From contig OZ257255.1 in NCBI GenBank assembly GCA_965279655.1, forward strand, positions 4,836,001 to 4,900,000: DNA of 64,000 nt, given 5' to 3'. The translations under genes and the position numbers were made by a program. This stretch comes from SCTM01 sp965279655. GTDB lineage: Bacteria; Pseudomonadota; Alphaproteobacteria; Rhodospirillales; Rhodospirillaceae. The notes beneath the pieces were generated by a model. The model did no database searches. It was given only the letters and a program-made list of their open reading frames with translations, and was not told the DNA's origin. Shown in pieces: positions 17,101-25,496 of this stretch (positions within the stretch are counted from its first letter, which is position 1; each line of letters opens with the position of its first letter).

Positions 17101-17965
17101 GCTGCGCGGCACGCTGATGGTTCATGCCGACCAGCATGACCAGCGCGATGTTCAAGAGTGTCACTTCCACCAGGAAGTAGAGGATCGGCCGGCCGACGAG
17201 GCAGGCGAGGAAGATCGCGATGGTGCGGTTGTTGGCGCTCTCCCACGACCACCGCAGCACGGCCGTGCGGAATGCGTCGGCATATGCCGCGCCCACCGCT
17301 GCCGCGTTCTCGGGGCTCTTGTCGCCGTAGGCCTGAAGGCGCTGTGCGGTCTCTTCGTCGACGGGATGGAACGGCCGCTGCACCGCGTCGTAGGCTGTGG
17401 CGAAAAATCGGAACAGCGCGAACGGTGACGCCTGGCCCCGGGTCGCCCGTTGGGCCGCCGCCGCCGCCGCCGCTGCGAAGGCCTTGCCGCGCGCCCACTT
17501 GTTGTAGGCGGCGCGCTGCAGCTCGAACGCGGCCGACTGCACGATGTGGCTCAGGCCCGCAGCGACCACCAGGATCCAGATGTCGGCGCCGAACTTCTCG
17601 GTCAGGCGCAGCGCGAGCGCGATGTAGACGAAAATGAACGTCGTGTAGTCGCAGATGCCGTCGATGACGTAGCCGCTCGCGGTCACCTTGCCCGAAAGCC
17701 GCGCGAGCTGGCCGTCGGCGCCGTCCATGACGTGCCAGGTGAACATCAGGACGAAGCCGGCGATGGTCAGGGCCAGGTGCTCATAACCGTAGTAACACAG
17801 CGCGGCCAGGGCGCCCGACACGGCCCCCGCGATCGACACGGTATTCGGATGGATGTCCCACCGATGGAACAGCGGGACGAGCCGCGCGCTGACCGGATGG
17901 ATGAGCGCACGGTTGGTGAACTCCTCGATCTCGAGCGCACGCTTGATGTCGTTTGGCGTATTCAT
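17069..17965 (-). CDS. CDP-alcohol phosphatidyltransferase family membrane protein
   Basis: Integral membrane enzyme of 298 residues with the complete catalytic signature DGxxxARx8Gx3Dx3D, seen as DGADGQLAR followed after eight residues by GYVIDGICD. Such enzymes join a CDP-activated alcohol to a hydroxyl acceptor. With ino1 and an IPCT-like enzyme close by, CDP-inositol is the likely donor, giving an inositol phospholipid or di-inositol phosphate. ATG at 17965 has AAGGACGGGG upstream; longer frames read through non-coding sequence. A long, partly Ala-rich linker (about residues 150-175) separates the catalytic region from C-terminal helices, as in some eukaryotic-like CDP-alcohol transferases. 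The acceptor is unproven. Confidence 0.85.
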   Translation of the reverse strand: MNTPNDIKRALEIEEFTNRALIHPVSARLVPLFHRWDIHPNTVSIAGAVSGALAALCYYGYEHLALTIAGFVLMFTWHVMDGADGQLARLSGKVTASGYVIDGICDYTTFIFVYIALALRLTEKFGADIWILVVAAGLSHIVQSAAFELQRAAYNKWARGKAFAAAAAAAAQRATRGQASPFALFRFFATAYDAVQRPFHPVDEETAQRLQAYGDKSPENAAAVGAAYADAFRTAVLRWSWESANNRTIAIFLACLVGRPILYFLVEVTLLNIALVMLVGMNHQRAAQLKAWLVSQGA

Positions 17966-18176
17966 CCCCGTCCTTGGCCCGTTCCCCGGCAACCGGGCGT
18001 AATCTGAGGGATCGGATTCGGGTTGTCCATCGACTGTCGCCGATCTCGCGCTTCGCAACTGGAGGGTGAGGGGATTGCGCCGTCCGCTTTCCTGCCGAAA
18101 GTGGCGCTTCCCGCGGTTTCCCCATATGGTGTGCGCGGCGGCCGGGGGGCCGCCTTTCTGAAGAACTATCGCAAGC

Positions 18177-19469
18177 GTGTCCGTGACTGCTTCGCTCACT
18201 TCGCATCAGCGCGACCAGCGCCACCTCTTCCGGGGGTCGCTGATGAACATCGGCGGCTTCCTGCTGCGCATGGCCAGCCGGGTTCCGTTCCTGTTCATCG
18301 CCGGACAGCTCTACGGAACGGCGCGCTATGGCGAATACGTGCTGGCGACGGCGCTGATTGAATCCGCCGCCGTGATCGGCAACTTCGGCTTCAAGCTCAC
18401 CCTGTTCAAATTCCTGCACGAGGCGGAGAACGAGCGCTCCGAGGAAGATGTGATACGCCACGTACTGGCGCTCACCCTCGGCCTGGCTTTCATACTCGCC
18501 GGCTTGCTGTGGGCAACGGCGGTTCCCCTCGCGAACCTGTTCGGCATGCCCGACGCGGCGCCGAAAATCGCCTTCCTCGCCTGGGTGATTCCGGCCATCG
18601 TCGTCACGGATCTTATGTTGGCGACGACCTGGGCGAAGCGGATCGTCCACTTCGAGGTGATTGCCCGCAGCTTGATCGAACCCGCGACCCTGACCGTCGC
18701 GTCGGGGCTCTTGTTCCTGGCGGGTTTCCCGGAAATGGGTCTCCCGATCGCATTCGCCCTCGGCTTCAGCGCGTCGGCGGTGGCGGCGGTGTTCTCGTTC
18801 TCCCGCTGCTATTCGTTCCGCAGCCTGCTGACCGGTGGCTTGCGCCCTTCTTATCTTGTGCACCTTGCGCGGCGCTCCGCGTCGACGTCCCTGCACGACA
18901 TCATTGCCTTGCTGTTCAACCGCATCGACGTGCTGGTGGTCGGTTACTTCTTCGGCAACGCCGCGGTCGGCCTCTACGGCATGGCGCAGCAATTCCTGAC
19001 CGTGATGGAAAAGGTGACCTTGAGCTTTTCGCCGGTGTTGATCCCCGTGCTGACCGAGGCCCTCAAGAGCCGTGACGTGCCGCGCGCGCGGCACCAGCTG
19101 TTCTCGGTCGGCCGGCGTATCCTCATGATGCAGACGCCGATCGTGATCCTGTTCCTCGTCGGCGGCCCGTTCCTGCTCAAGCTGATCGGACCGGGCTTTG
19201 TCGACGCCTGGGGCATCTTGATGGTTCTCAGTCTCGGCGCCTGGGCGAACGGTGCGTTGGGGCTCACCGAATTCGCCCTGTTGAGCATCCGTCCCCTTGC
19301 CAATCCGCAAGCCTCGATCCTCCGGCTGCTGCTCTATGCGGCGGTGGTGGTGCCTTTCCAGGCTGTTTGGGGCCCCGTCGGCGTCGCCTTCGCCAACGTG
19401 CTTGCGACGCTTGTGGCTAATTTCTTACGAACTCTTGTCTGCCGCCCGGCCTTGCGCGCGCTCGCGTAA
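18177..19469 (+). CDS. Polysaccharide biosynthesis flippase-like membrane protein (Wzx/MATE-like)
   Basis: Polytopic membrane protein of about 430 residues with roughly twelve hydrophobic segments and the MVF/MOP-superfamily look: an N-terminal LMNIGGFLLRMASRVP segment, then paired helices, and a middle NRIDVLVVGYFFGNAAVGLYGMA region typical of Wzx/RfbX-like flippases. Such proteins flip lipid-linked oligosaccharides across the inner membrane. The start is uncertain: GTG at 18177 opens the frame, and ATG at 18243 (MNIGGF) is also possible. It is divergent from the CDP-alcohol phosphatidyltransferase. It may serve the glycan locus at the left end or flip an inositol-containing lipid; neither is shown. 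Confidence 0.82.
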   Translation: MSVTASLTSHQRDQRHLFRGSLMNIGGFLLRMASRVPFLFIAGQLYGTARYGEYVLATALIESAAVIGNFGFKLTLFKFLHEAENERSEEDVIRHVLALTLGLAFILAGLLWATAVPLANLFGMPDAAPKIAFLAWVIPAIVVTDLMLATTWAKRIVHFEVIARSLIEPATLTVASGLLFLAGFPEMGLPIAFALGFSASAVAAVFSFSRCYSFRSLLTGGLRPSYLVHLARRSASTSLHDIIALLFNRIDVLVVGYFFGNAAVGLYGMAQQFLTVMEKVTLSFSPVLIPVLTEALKSRDVPRARHQLFSVGRRILMMQTPIVILFLVGGPFLLKLIGPGFVDAWGILMVLSLGAWANGALGLTEFALLSIRPLANPQASILRLLLYAAVVVPFQAVWGPVGVAFANVLATLVANFLRTLVCRPALRALA

Positions 19470-19472
19470 GCG

Positions 19473-19892
19473 CTACTCCGCGCCCAGCTTGTTCAGCACG
19501 AAGCGGGCGAGGAAGAATCCCGCGGTGCACGATACGCTGCTCAGGAACGTGCCCCACGCCATGTCGACGATCGCGATCCGCGCCGGGAACTGCGCGAGCG
19601 TGGCGAGGTTCGTCAGATCATAGGTGGCGTAGGCGAAGAAGCCGAACAGGGCGCCCCAGACGAGAGCATGCTTCCAGGCGTTCGCGGTTAGGGCAGGAAC
19701 GACCACGAACAGCGACAGCCCGACGACATAGAGCACGTAGAACGCAACGGCGACGCCGATATTGGGGCGCTCGGCCATGATCGGCCCGAGGCCGTCGCGG
19801 TAGAAATTACGCGCGATGCCGCCGATCCACGCCAAGTCCAAGGGAAAGAGGATCGCGGCCGTACACACGTAAGCCGCAAAGAAACGCAGCAT
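19473..19892 (-). CDS. DUF2177 family membrane protein
   Basis: Inner-membrane protein of 139 residues with about four helices. The family fingerprints are clear: FPLDLAWIGGIARNFY near the N-terminus, GALFGFFAYATYDLTNLATL in the middle, and IVDMAWGTFLSS near the end. Function is unknown in this family. The ATG at 19892 has a GGGAGG ribosome site. It converges with the flippase gene (three bases between stops) and is followed upstream by another small membrane-protein gene, probably an independent unit. Confidence 0.85.
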   Translation of the reverse strand: MLRFFAAYVCTAAILFPLDLAWIGGIARNFYRDGLGPIMAERPNIGVAVAFYVLYVVGLSLFVVVPALTANAWKHALVWGALFGFFAYATYDLTNLATLAQFPARIAIVDMAWGTFLSSVSCTAGFFLARFVLNKLGAE

Positions 19893-19964
19893 CTGAAATC
19901 CTCCCGTACCCGGTCCCAGGCTAGCGTGCTGGCGACCGGAATACGAGGGATCAGCGCCGGAGGA

Positions 19965-20120
19965 TCACACCCGTCCGGTCAGCAGCAATACGATCAGCAC
20001 GATCAGCAGCACGCTGCCGATGCCGCTGGGGTAATAGCCCCAGGCACGGCTGTGCGGCCAAGACGGCAGCGCGCCGACCACGATGAGGATCAACAGAACC
20101 AGCAGAATCGTGCCCAACAT
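19965..20120 (-). CDS. Small DUF3309-type membrane protein
   Basis: A 51-residue protein: two hydrophobic helices (TILLVLLILIVVGAL and GSVLLIVLIVLLLTG) joined by a short loop containing PSWPHSRAWGYYPSG. This pattern is the DUF3309 family, widespread in Proteobacteria and of unknown function. The ATG at 20120 has GGAGAG at ideal spacing, and the TGA stop is at 19965. Small proteins of this kind are often linked to envelope stress, but nothing here proves that. Confidence 0.85.
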   Translation of the reverse strand: MLGTILLVLLILIVVGALPSWPHSRAWGYYPSGIGSVLLIVLIVLLLTGRV

Positions 20121-20282
20121 GGCATCTCTCCAATTGCGAAGCCTCGGCCCTGGTCAAGGTTGGCCGGGTGGCGAGGCGGACGTTCACGAAAACGGGACCA
20201 GCCCCCGATAGTTGCGCGGCGCCCCTGCCCGAGACACGCGAACAAATTCTCCCGCCCTGCGTTTAGGATGTGCAACGCTGCG

Positions 20283-20309
20283 ATCCCCGGTGCCTTCGGC
20301 GCTGGGGAT
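20283..20309 (+). promoter_or_regulatory. GC-rich hairpin in the leader of the DUF883-like gene
   Basis: ATCCCCGGTGCC and GGCGCTGGGGAT form a 12-position stem (with G-T pairs) around a TTC loop, 37 bases before the ATG at 20347. It could be a leader structure or a terminator without a T-run. The rest of 20121-20346 shows no gene or other clear signal. Confidence 0.35.
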
Positions 20310-20346
20310 TGCCTATGCTCATTCACCACCCCCCGGGAGGACGCCC

Positions 20347-20676
20347 ATGTCCCTTTCATCTCTGAAAAAAGAATTGCAGGGTCCTGTTGAGGACATCTCG
20401 GCCCTCGTCGGCGACATCCAGGAACTTCGCAAGGACGTGGCCAAGGTTCTCCGCAAGGTGGCCGCCAAGTCGGAGGACCACCTTGAAACGGTGACCGACT
20501 TCGCCGAAACCGTCAGCGACGGCGCCGCGTCTTACTACAAGGACGCCCGCAAAAAGGGCCTCAAGCAATACAAGGTGTGGAATCGCCGCCTGCATGACCA
20601 GCCGGCCGCCGCGGTTCTGATCGCCTTCGGCGTCGGCCTGCTCCTGAGCCGGCTTCTGAGCAGCGACCGGGACTAA
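20347..20676 (+). CDS. DUF883/ElaB/YqjD-like membrane-anchored protein
   Basis: Protein of 109 residues: an amphipathic, probably coiled-coil N-terminal region (about residues 1-80, rich in Lys, Glu and Leu: DIQELRKDVAKVLRKVA), then one C-terminal membrane helix AAAVLIAFGVGLLLSRLLS and a short charged end. This is the architecture of the YqjD/ElaB group, which associate with the inner membrane and, in E. coli, with stationary-phase ribosomes. ATG at 20347 follows GGGAGGA. It is monocistronic and lies just before a tRNA gene. Confidence 0.75.
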   Translation: MSLSSLKKELQGPVEDISALVGDIQELRKDVAKVLRKVAAKSEDHLETVTDFAETVSDGAASYYKDARKKGLKQYKVWNRRLHDQPAAAVLIAFGVGLLLSRLLSSDRD

Positions 20677-20764
20677 CCCACCCCCGGACTCTCTGTCGTT
20701 CCACCTCCCGTCGCGCTTGGGGAATTTGCGCGGTCGCTGCCCCATGGTATGAAAGCCGCGGCGG

Positions 20765-20838
20765 GCGGGTGTAGCTCAATGGTAGAGCAGAAGCTTCCCA
20801 AGCTTACGACGAGGGTTCGATTCCCTTCACCCGCTCCA
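20765..20838 (+). tRNA. tRNA-Gly (CCC)
   Basis: Complete cloverleaf: acceptor stem GCGGGTG pairs with CACCCGC, D-arm GCTC/GAGC around AATGGTA, anticodon loop TTCCCAA giving anticodon CCC, and T-arm GAGGG-TTCGATT-CCCTT. The 3' CCA is encoded. Length is 74 bases. The gene reads glycine GGG codons. Confidence 0.95.
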
Positions 20839-21174
20839 CGCTCACCTCTTGTTGGTGGGCTTAGCGACCTTACAAAGCTAGCGCCCCGCCAAAGCCCAAA
20901 GGGAAAAGGCGGGTCTAGTAACAAACGGGAACACTCTTCTTCGTGTTGGGATGGCCTCGCGGTTGCGTGGGTTCGATTCCAGGCTCCGGGTTCGAATGGG
21001 CTGCCGTTTCCTGCCTGTGGATAAGAGATTTCTGCGCGGTTTCTGAAAAGAAACGCCGTCGCGACGATCACCGCCCGCCCTCAACCCTTGGCTTTGTTGA
21101 CAGGTCCCGAATCCCCGGCGCATAACGCAAAGCCCGCAGTTAATTGCTACGCGGGGGGTGGGGTCCTAGGTCGT
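20839..21174 (+). other. Non-coding interval after tRNA-Gly with T-arm-like fragments and a putative promoter
   Basis: No gene is supported in these 336 bases. Two sequences resemble tRNA T-arms: GGGTTCGATTCC at 20969-20980, identical to part of the T-arm of the tRNA just upstream, and GGGTTCGAAT at 20988-20997. A likely sigma-70 promoter for the next gene is TTGACA at 21097-21102 with CATAAC at 21121-21126 (18-base spacer). Confidence 0.45.
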
Positions 21175-22170
21175 ATGTCGCCGTCCGATACCGCTGAGTC
21201 GGTCGAACCTGCGCCTGCGAGTGCGCCCTCCCGCAACACGCATTTCATGTTTGAATCGCGCGTGTTCCAGGCGCCCGGCGCCAACTTCAAGTTGATTGAA
21301 CAGCTGGGCGGGCCGAAGGAACCCATGTACGCCGTCGCCATGAACGATGGCGAGGCGCTGCTCACCCTCAAGCAGCTGCGGGCCAACTTCAATATCCAGC
21401 CCGGCAGCCACGACGACCAGCTGATCGAGCGGGCGGAGCAGGGCCTGAGATACGTGCCGGACATTCGTCCGGGCGACGCCATTCCAAACGAAATCCTCGA
21501 CGGCACAGCGTCCTGGACCGTGGGCCGCAAGCACAAGCGCATCGCCCGTGAGCGTATCCAGATCCAACTGATCAACTGGATGGGCGGCAAGCCCATGGAG
21601 TTCGCCGGTCCCGATGAGCTCAAGGCGTTTCTTGAAGTGCCCTCGGTCAAGAAGCAGCTGCGCGATGCCTTTCAAAAGGCGGCCGTGACGCTGGGTTTCA
21701 AGGCGACAGATAGCGAGGCGGTGATCGACCGCATTGAAACGCTGGCGCGCGAGCTGTGCTACATCGAAGCGCTGCGCGAGCGCTGCGAACAGGTGAAGCG
21801 CATCCGCGAAATGGTCGATCTCTTCATCAAGCAATATGCCAACGATGCGCGCGCCGTGGACGAACTGGGGCGCTGCAAGAAGCTGATGATCGACGGCGTG
21901 CGCGAGATGTTCACGCCGCTCGCGCTGCTCGACGTGAAGATCACCGACGTGATGAACGCCCTTCAGACCGTGGACGAACTGATCGGTACCGTGCGCACCA
22001 CTCGCGATACCGTCCATTTCATCTTGATGGAATGGGACCCGATCATTGCGCTATGGCAGCCGCTCGAGGCGGTGCGCAGCAAGGCCGCGGACAAGGCGAT
22101 CAACTCGCTCTACAAGCTGCTCGCCAAGCGCTTCCGCCCCAGCAAGAGTTTGATGGGTGGCCGGCGTTAG
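21175..22170 (+). CDS. Conserved-looking protein of unknown function
   Basis: A 331-residue soluble protein; no family is recognised. It has no signal peptide or membrane segment. The first 60 residues are Ser/Pro/Ala-rich, and the rest is mainly helical and rich in charged residues (REMVDLFIKQYANDARAVDE, GRCKKLMIDGVREMF), suggesting a helical-bundle or coiled-coil fold. The C-terminus is strongly basic (LAKRFRPSKSLMGGRR). The ATG at 21175 is preferred to an earlier start at 21088 because the TTGACA/CATAAC promoter lies between them. The gene stands alone between a tRNA and argE, which is on the other strand and ends four bases away. Confidence 0.7.
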   Translation: MSPSDTAESVEPAPASAPSRNTHFMFESRVFQAPGANFKLIEQLGGPKEPMYAVAMNDGEALLTLKQLRANFNIQPGSHDDQLIERAEQGLRYVPDIRPGDAIPNEILDGTASWTVGRKHKRIARERIQIQLINWMGGKPMEFAGPDELKAFLEVPSVKKQLRDAFQKAAVTLGFKATDSEAVIDRIETLARELCYIEALRERCEQVKRIREMVDLFIKQYANDARAVDELGRCKKLMIDGVREMFTPLALLDVKITDVMNALQTVDELIGTVRTTRDTVHFILMEWDPIIALWQPLEAVRSKAADKAINSLYKLLAKRFRPSKSLMGGRR

Positions 22171-22174
22171 GCGG

Positions 22175-23371
22175 CTACCGGCTCGCGTAAACGATCAAAT
22201 CCCGGATGAACTTCGCGCCCGCGGCGAGTTGCTCCACCGCGATGAACTCGTTGGGCTGGTGGGCTTGCGCGATGGAGCCGGGCCCGCATACGCAGGTCGA
22301 CAATCCCGCCCCCTGATATTGGCCGCCTTCCGCGGCAAAACTCACAGCGCGCCTTTGGTTATCGCCGGTCAGGCGGCGGCAAATCTCCTCCGCGACTGAG
22401 GTCGGCTCGGCGCGCAAGGCCGGCGTGCCGGCGCGCGGCACTGTCTCGATATCGCAGGTGGGTGCGATGGTGCGCAGGCGCGGCAGCACCTCGTCGCGGC
22501 AATGGGCCATGAAGCGCGCGATGTATTTGTCCGGATCGTCCTCCGGCAGGGCGCGCACATCCCAGTTGAAAGTACAGTGTCCGGCCAGGATGTTCACCGC
22601 CGTGCCGCCCTCGATCTTGTTCACCGTGATCGTCGTGTACGGCGGGTCGAACAACGCGTTGCGCACGCCCGTTGTCGCCGCTTCCTTGGCGAGGGTCTGC
22701 AGGAAGCCGATCAACTCCGCCGCCACCATCACCGCGCTCACGCCGCGATGCGGCTGCGAGGAATGGCCTTCGTGCCCGGTCACCGTCGTGCGCACGGCGG
22801 TGATGCCCTTATGCGCGCTCACTACCTTCATCTCCGTCGGCTCCCCGACGATCACGGCGGCCGGCGCCGGCAGCTCCGCGTTCAAAAGGCGGATCAATGA
22901 CGGCGCGCCGAGGCAGCCGACCTCCTCGTCGTAGGTGAAGGCGAGATGCAGCGGCACCTTGAGATTGGCTTTGGTCATCTCCGGCAGGGCCGCGAGGATC
23001 ACCGCCAAGAAACCCTTCATGTCGCAGGTGCCGCGGCCATACAGCTTGCCGTCGCGCTCCGTGACCTTCCAGGGATCGGTCCGCCAATCCTGATCGTCGA
23101 TCGGCACCACATCCGTATGTCCGGACAGCACCACCCCGCCAGGCACCATCGGGCCAATGGTCGCGAGCAGGTTGGCCTTGGTGCCTTCGTCGTTGTGCAC
23201 CAGTCGGCTGGTGATGCCGAAGTCCGCCAGCAGCGCACGCACATCGGCGATGAACGCGAGATTGGAATTGCGCGAGGTGGTGTCGAAGCTGACCAGCCGC
23301 GCCAGCATCTCCCTGGCGCGTGCTGCCTCGGTCTCCGGTGTCAGATTGTGGATGGTCGCGCCGCTCGCCAT
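22175..23371 (-). CDS. argE: Acetylornithine deacetylase
   Basis: M20-family zinc peptidase that removes the acetyl group from N2-acetylornithine in arginine synthesis. The 398-residue protein contains LSGHTDVVPID with the first metal histidine and catalytic aspartate, GRGTCDMKGFLAV with the bridging aspartate, and TYDEEVGCLGA with the catalytic and metal-binding glutamates. The ATG at 23371 is two bases after the cysS stop, so the two form an operon. The open frame continues much further upstream, but that part is a shadow of cysS in another frame. DapE is the main alternative; the VPIDDQDWRTDPW region fits ArgE better. Confidence 0.88.
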   Translation of the reverse strand: MASGATIHNLTPETEAARAREMLARLVSFDTTSRNSNLAFIADVRALLADFGITSRLVHNDEGTKANLLATIGPMVPGGVVLSGHTDVVPIDDQDWRTDPWKVTERDGKLYGRGTCDMKGFLAVILAALPEMTKANLKVPLHLAFTYDEEVGCLGAPSLIRLLNAELPAPAAVIVGEPTEMKVVSAHKGITAVRTTVTGHEGHSSQPHRGVSAVMVAAELIGFLQTLAKEAATTGVRNALFDPPYTTITVNKIEGGTAVNILAGHCTFNWDVRALPEDDPDKYIARFMAHCRDEVLPRLRTIAPTCDIETVPRAGTPALRAEPTSVAEEICRRLTGDNQRRAVSFAAEGGQYQGAGLSTCVCGPGSIAQAHQPNEFIAVEQLAAGAKFIRDLIVYASR

Positions 23372-23373
23372 GG

Positions 23374-24741
23374 CTACCCCGCGATACGCCAGGTTGTTTG
23401 CCCGGCGCGGTCTTCGATGCTGACGCCGAGATCGGCGAGTTCTTTGCGCAAGCGGTCGGCCTCGGCGAAGTTCTTGGCCGCGCGCGCGGCGTTGCGGGCG
23501 GCGATCAGGCGCTCGACCGTGGCTTCGTCCACCGTCTTGTCGCTGGCGAACCAGTCCGCCGGCGCCTTCTGTAGCACGCCCAGCACCATCCCGGCGGCTT
23601 TCAGACTCGCCGCCAGGCGCGCCTTTTCCGCATCGTCCGTCGCCCGATTGAGCGCCGTGGCGATCGCGGCCATCTCCGCCATGGCGATCGGTGTGTTGAG
23701 GTCGTCGTCCAGGGCCGCGGCAACCGCATCCGGGACATGCGCCGCCGCCGGAACACCGCCGGCGGTTTCCAGCGCGCGATACAGGCGATCGAGGGTCCGC
23801 TTGGCCTGGCCGACGAGATCGTCGGACCAATCCAGCGGCTGGCGATAGTGTGCGCTCAGCAGCGCCCAGCGCAGCGCCTCGCCCGGCGTGCCCTTCAGCA
23901 GGTCGTGGATCAGCGCGATGTTGCCTAGCGACTTGGACATCTTCTCCTTGTCCATGGTCAGGAAGCCGTTGTGCATCCACACCCGCGCATAGGGCGCGCC
24001 ATCGTGGGCACACATGCCCTGCGCCAGTTCGTTCTCGTGGTGCGGGAAGATCAGGTCGTGCCCGCCGCCGTGGATATCGATGGTCTTGCCGAGATGCGTT
24101 TCGATCATGCTGGAGCATTCGATGTGCCAGCCCGGACGCCCGCGTCCCCAGGGGCTGTCCCAGCCCGGCAGGTCCGGCGTTGACGGCTTCCACAACACGA
24201 AGTCCGCCGCGTCCTTCTTGTAGGGGGCGACCTCTACCCGCGCGCCGGCGATCATGTCGTCCATGTTGCGGCCCGACAGCTGTCCGTAGCCCGCGAACGA
24301 CGGCACGCTGAACAGCACGTGCCCCTCCGCCGCGTAGGCGTGGCCCTTCTTCACGAGCCGTTCGATCATGTCGACGATCTCGCGCACGTGCGCGGTCGCG
24401 TGCGGCTCCAGCGTCGGCGTCAGCACGCCCAGCGCCGCCATGTCCTCGCGATAGATCGCGGCGAACTTGTCGGTGACGGTCTTGATCGGCACGCCGTCCT
24501 TCTCGGCCGCGGCGTTGATCTTGTCGTCGATGTCCGTGATGTTGCGGGCATACACCACGCCCGCGAAGCGCATCTTCAGCAGCCGGAACAGCACGTCGAA
24601 CACGACCGCCGGGCGCGCATTGCCGATATGGGCATAGCTGTAGACCGTGGGCCCGCACACGTACATCGTCACCCGGGCCGGATCGGCGGGTGTGAACGCC
24701 TCCTTGCGGCGCGTCAAAGTATTGTACAATAACAATGACAT
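23374..24741 (-). CDS. cysS: Cysteinyl-tRNA synthetase
   Basis: Class I aminoacyl-tRNA synthetase of 455 residues that charges tRNA-Cys. Visible signatures: the zinc-ligand CGPTVY, the HIGH-like YAHIGNARP, the WHIECSSM zinc motif, the HGGGHDLIFPHHENE segment, and KMSKS in EKMSKSLGN. The ATG at 24741 gives the standard N-terminus LLLYNTLTRRKE. A longer open frame up to 25251 only shadows hisI on the other strand. The first codons are unusually AT-rich (TTG TTA TTG), unlike the rest of the gene. argE is cotranscribed downstream. Confidence 0.95.
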   Translation of the reverse strand: MSLLLYNTLTRRKEAFTPADPARVTMYVCGPTVYSYAHIGNARPAVVFDVLFRLLKMRFAGVVYARNITDIDDKINAAAEKDGVPIKTVTDKFAAIYREDMAALGVLTPTLEPHATAHVREIVDMIERLVKKGHAYAAEGHVLFSVPSFAGYGQLSGRNMDDMIAGARVEVAPYKKDAADFVLWKPSTPDLPGWDSPWGRGRPGWHIECSSMIETHLGKTIDIHGGGHDLIFPHHENELAQGMCAHDGAPYARVWMHNGFLTMDKEKMSKSLGNIALIHDLLKGTPGEALRWALLSAHYRQPLDWSDDLVGQAKRTLDRLYRALETAGGVPAAAHVPDAVAAALDDDLNTPIAMAEMAAIATALNRATDDAEKARLAASLKAAGMVLGVLQKAPADWFASDKTVDEATVERLIAARNAARAAKNFAEADRLRKELADLGVSIEDRAGQTTWRIAG

Positions 24742-24906
24742 AGAAGGCGTTCCGGGCCCGGTCTGACGGGGAGTGGGCGGGCCGCCCTGATACCCCATCG
24801 GCGGCGGGATTGCAAAACAGCCCAAAACCGGGCAATTGCTCCCGCCGATCTTGCGGGGCCCCCAAACCGGGGCCACATGCACCGGATCGCGACAAGGAAC
24901 ACGGTT

Positions 24907-25398
24907 ATGAGCGCTTCGTCTGACACCGGCTTCGGCCCCCGCATCTCCATCGAACAGGTGGAGGAGGGCCATACCCTCGCGCCGAAGTTCGACGAGCGCG
25001 GCCTGATCCCGGTCGTCACCACGGATGCCGCGTCCGGCGAACTCCTCATGCACGGCTTCATGAACGCCGAAGCCTTGGCCAAGACCATCCAGACCAAGGA
25101 AGCGCACTACTTCAGCCGTAGCCGCCAGGCCGTGTGGCACAAGGGCGCCACCAGCGGGCTCACGCAGTATGTCGTTGAGATGCGCATCGACGACGACCAG
25201 GATTCCGTGTGGCTGCGCGTGAACGTGGCCGGCTCGGGTGCGAGCTGCCATGTCGGCTACCGCTCGTGCTTCTACCGCGCCGTGCCGCTCGGCGGCACCG
25301 TGGCCGATGCGGTCGATAAGCTCGTCTACACCGAAGACAAGAAGGTCTTCGACCCGAAAGACGTCTACGGCGACGCCCCGAACCCGACCAAACTCTAG
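24907..25398 (+). CDS. hisI: Phosphoribosyl-AMP cyclohydrolase
   Basis: Third step of histidine synthesis: opens the purine ring of PR-AMP. The protein is 163 residues, longer than average because of an N-terminal extension of about 20 residues. Family motifs are intact: LMHGFMNAEALAKTIQT, YFSRSRQAVWHKGATSG, and the zinc-binding CHVGYRSCFYR near the C-terminus. The ATG at 24907 is preceded by AAGGA. It lacks the HisE domain. It stands apart from other his genes, divergent from cysS, which is common in alphaproteobacteria. Confidence 0.93.
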   Translation: MSASSDTGFGPRISIEQVEEGHTLAPKFDERGLIPVVTTDAASGELLMHGFMNAEALAKTIQTKEAHYFSRSRQAVWHKGATSGLTQYVVEMRIDDDQDSVWLRVNVAGSGASCHVGYRSCFYRAVPLGGTVADAVDKLVYTEDKKVFDPKDVYGDAPNPTKL

Positions 25399-25440
25399 CT
25401 CGAACGCCTAGAATCTCACGGGCATGGCTGCTCTGATTGT

Positions 25441-25482
25441 AATTGACTAGGAAACCATATCAGTATAGTTTCCTAGTCAATT
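25441..25482 (+). promoter_or_regulatory. Perfect 15-bp inverted repeat overlapping the marR promoter (operator)
   Basis: AATTGACTAGGAAAC at 25441-25455 is repeated exactly in inverted orientation at 25468-25482, with a 12-base spacer. A promoter lies inside it: TTGACT at 25443-25448 and TATAGT at 25464-25469 (15-base spacing). The right arm ends 14 bases before the MarR start codon. The layout predicts autorepression of the MarR/DUF1398 operon by occlusion of RNA polymerase. Confidence 0.8.
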
Positions 25483-25496
25483 AAATGGAGTCCGCC

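Noticed and set aside
24721..24730. ATTGTACAAT palindrome at the 5' end of cysS
   Set aside because: It lies inside codons 4-7 and is short. AT-rich start codons in a GC-rich genome explain it.
23372..24895. Upstream extension of the argE frame
   Set aside because: It is the shadow of cysS in another frame, rich in Arg, Gly and Pro. The real argE start is ATG 23371.
24742..25251. Upstream extension of the cysS frame
   Set aside because: It is antisense to hisI. The ATG at 24741 gives the standard CysS N-terminus.
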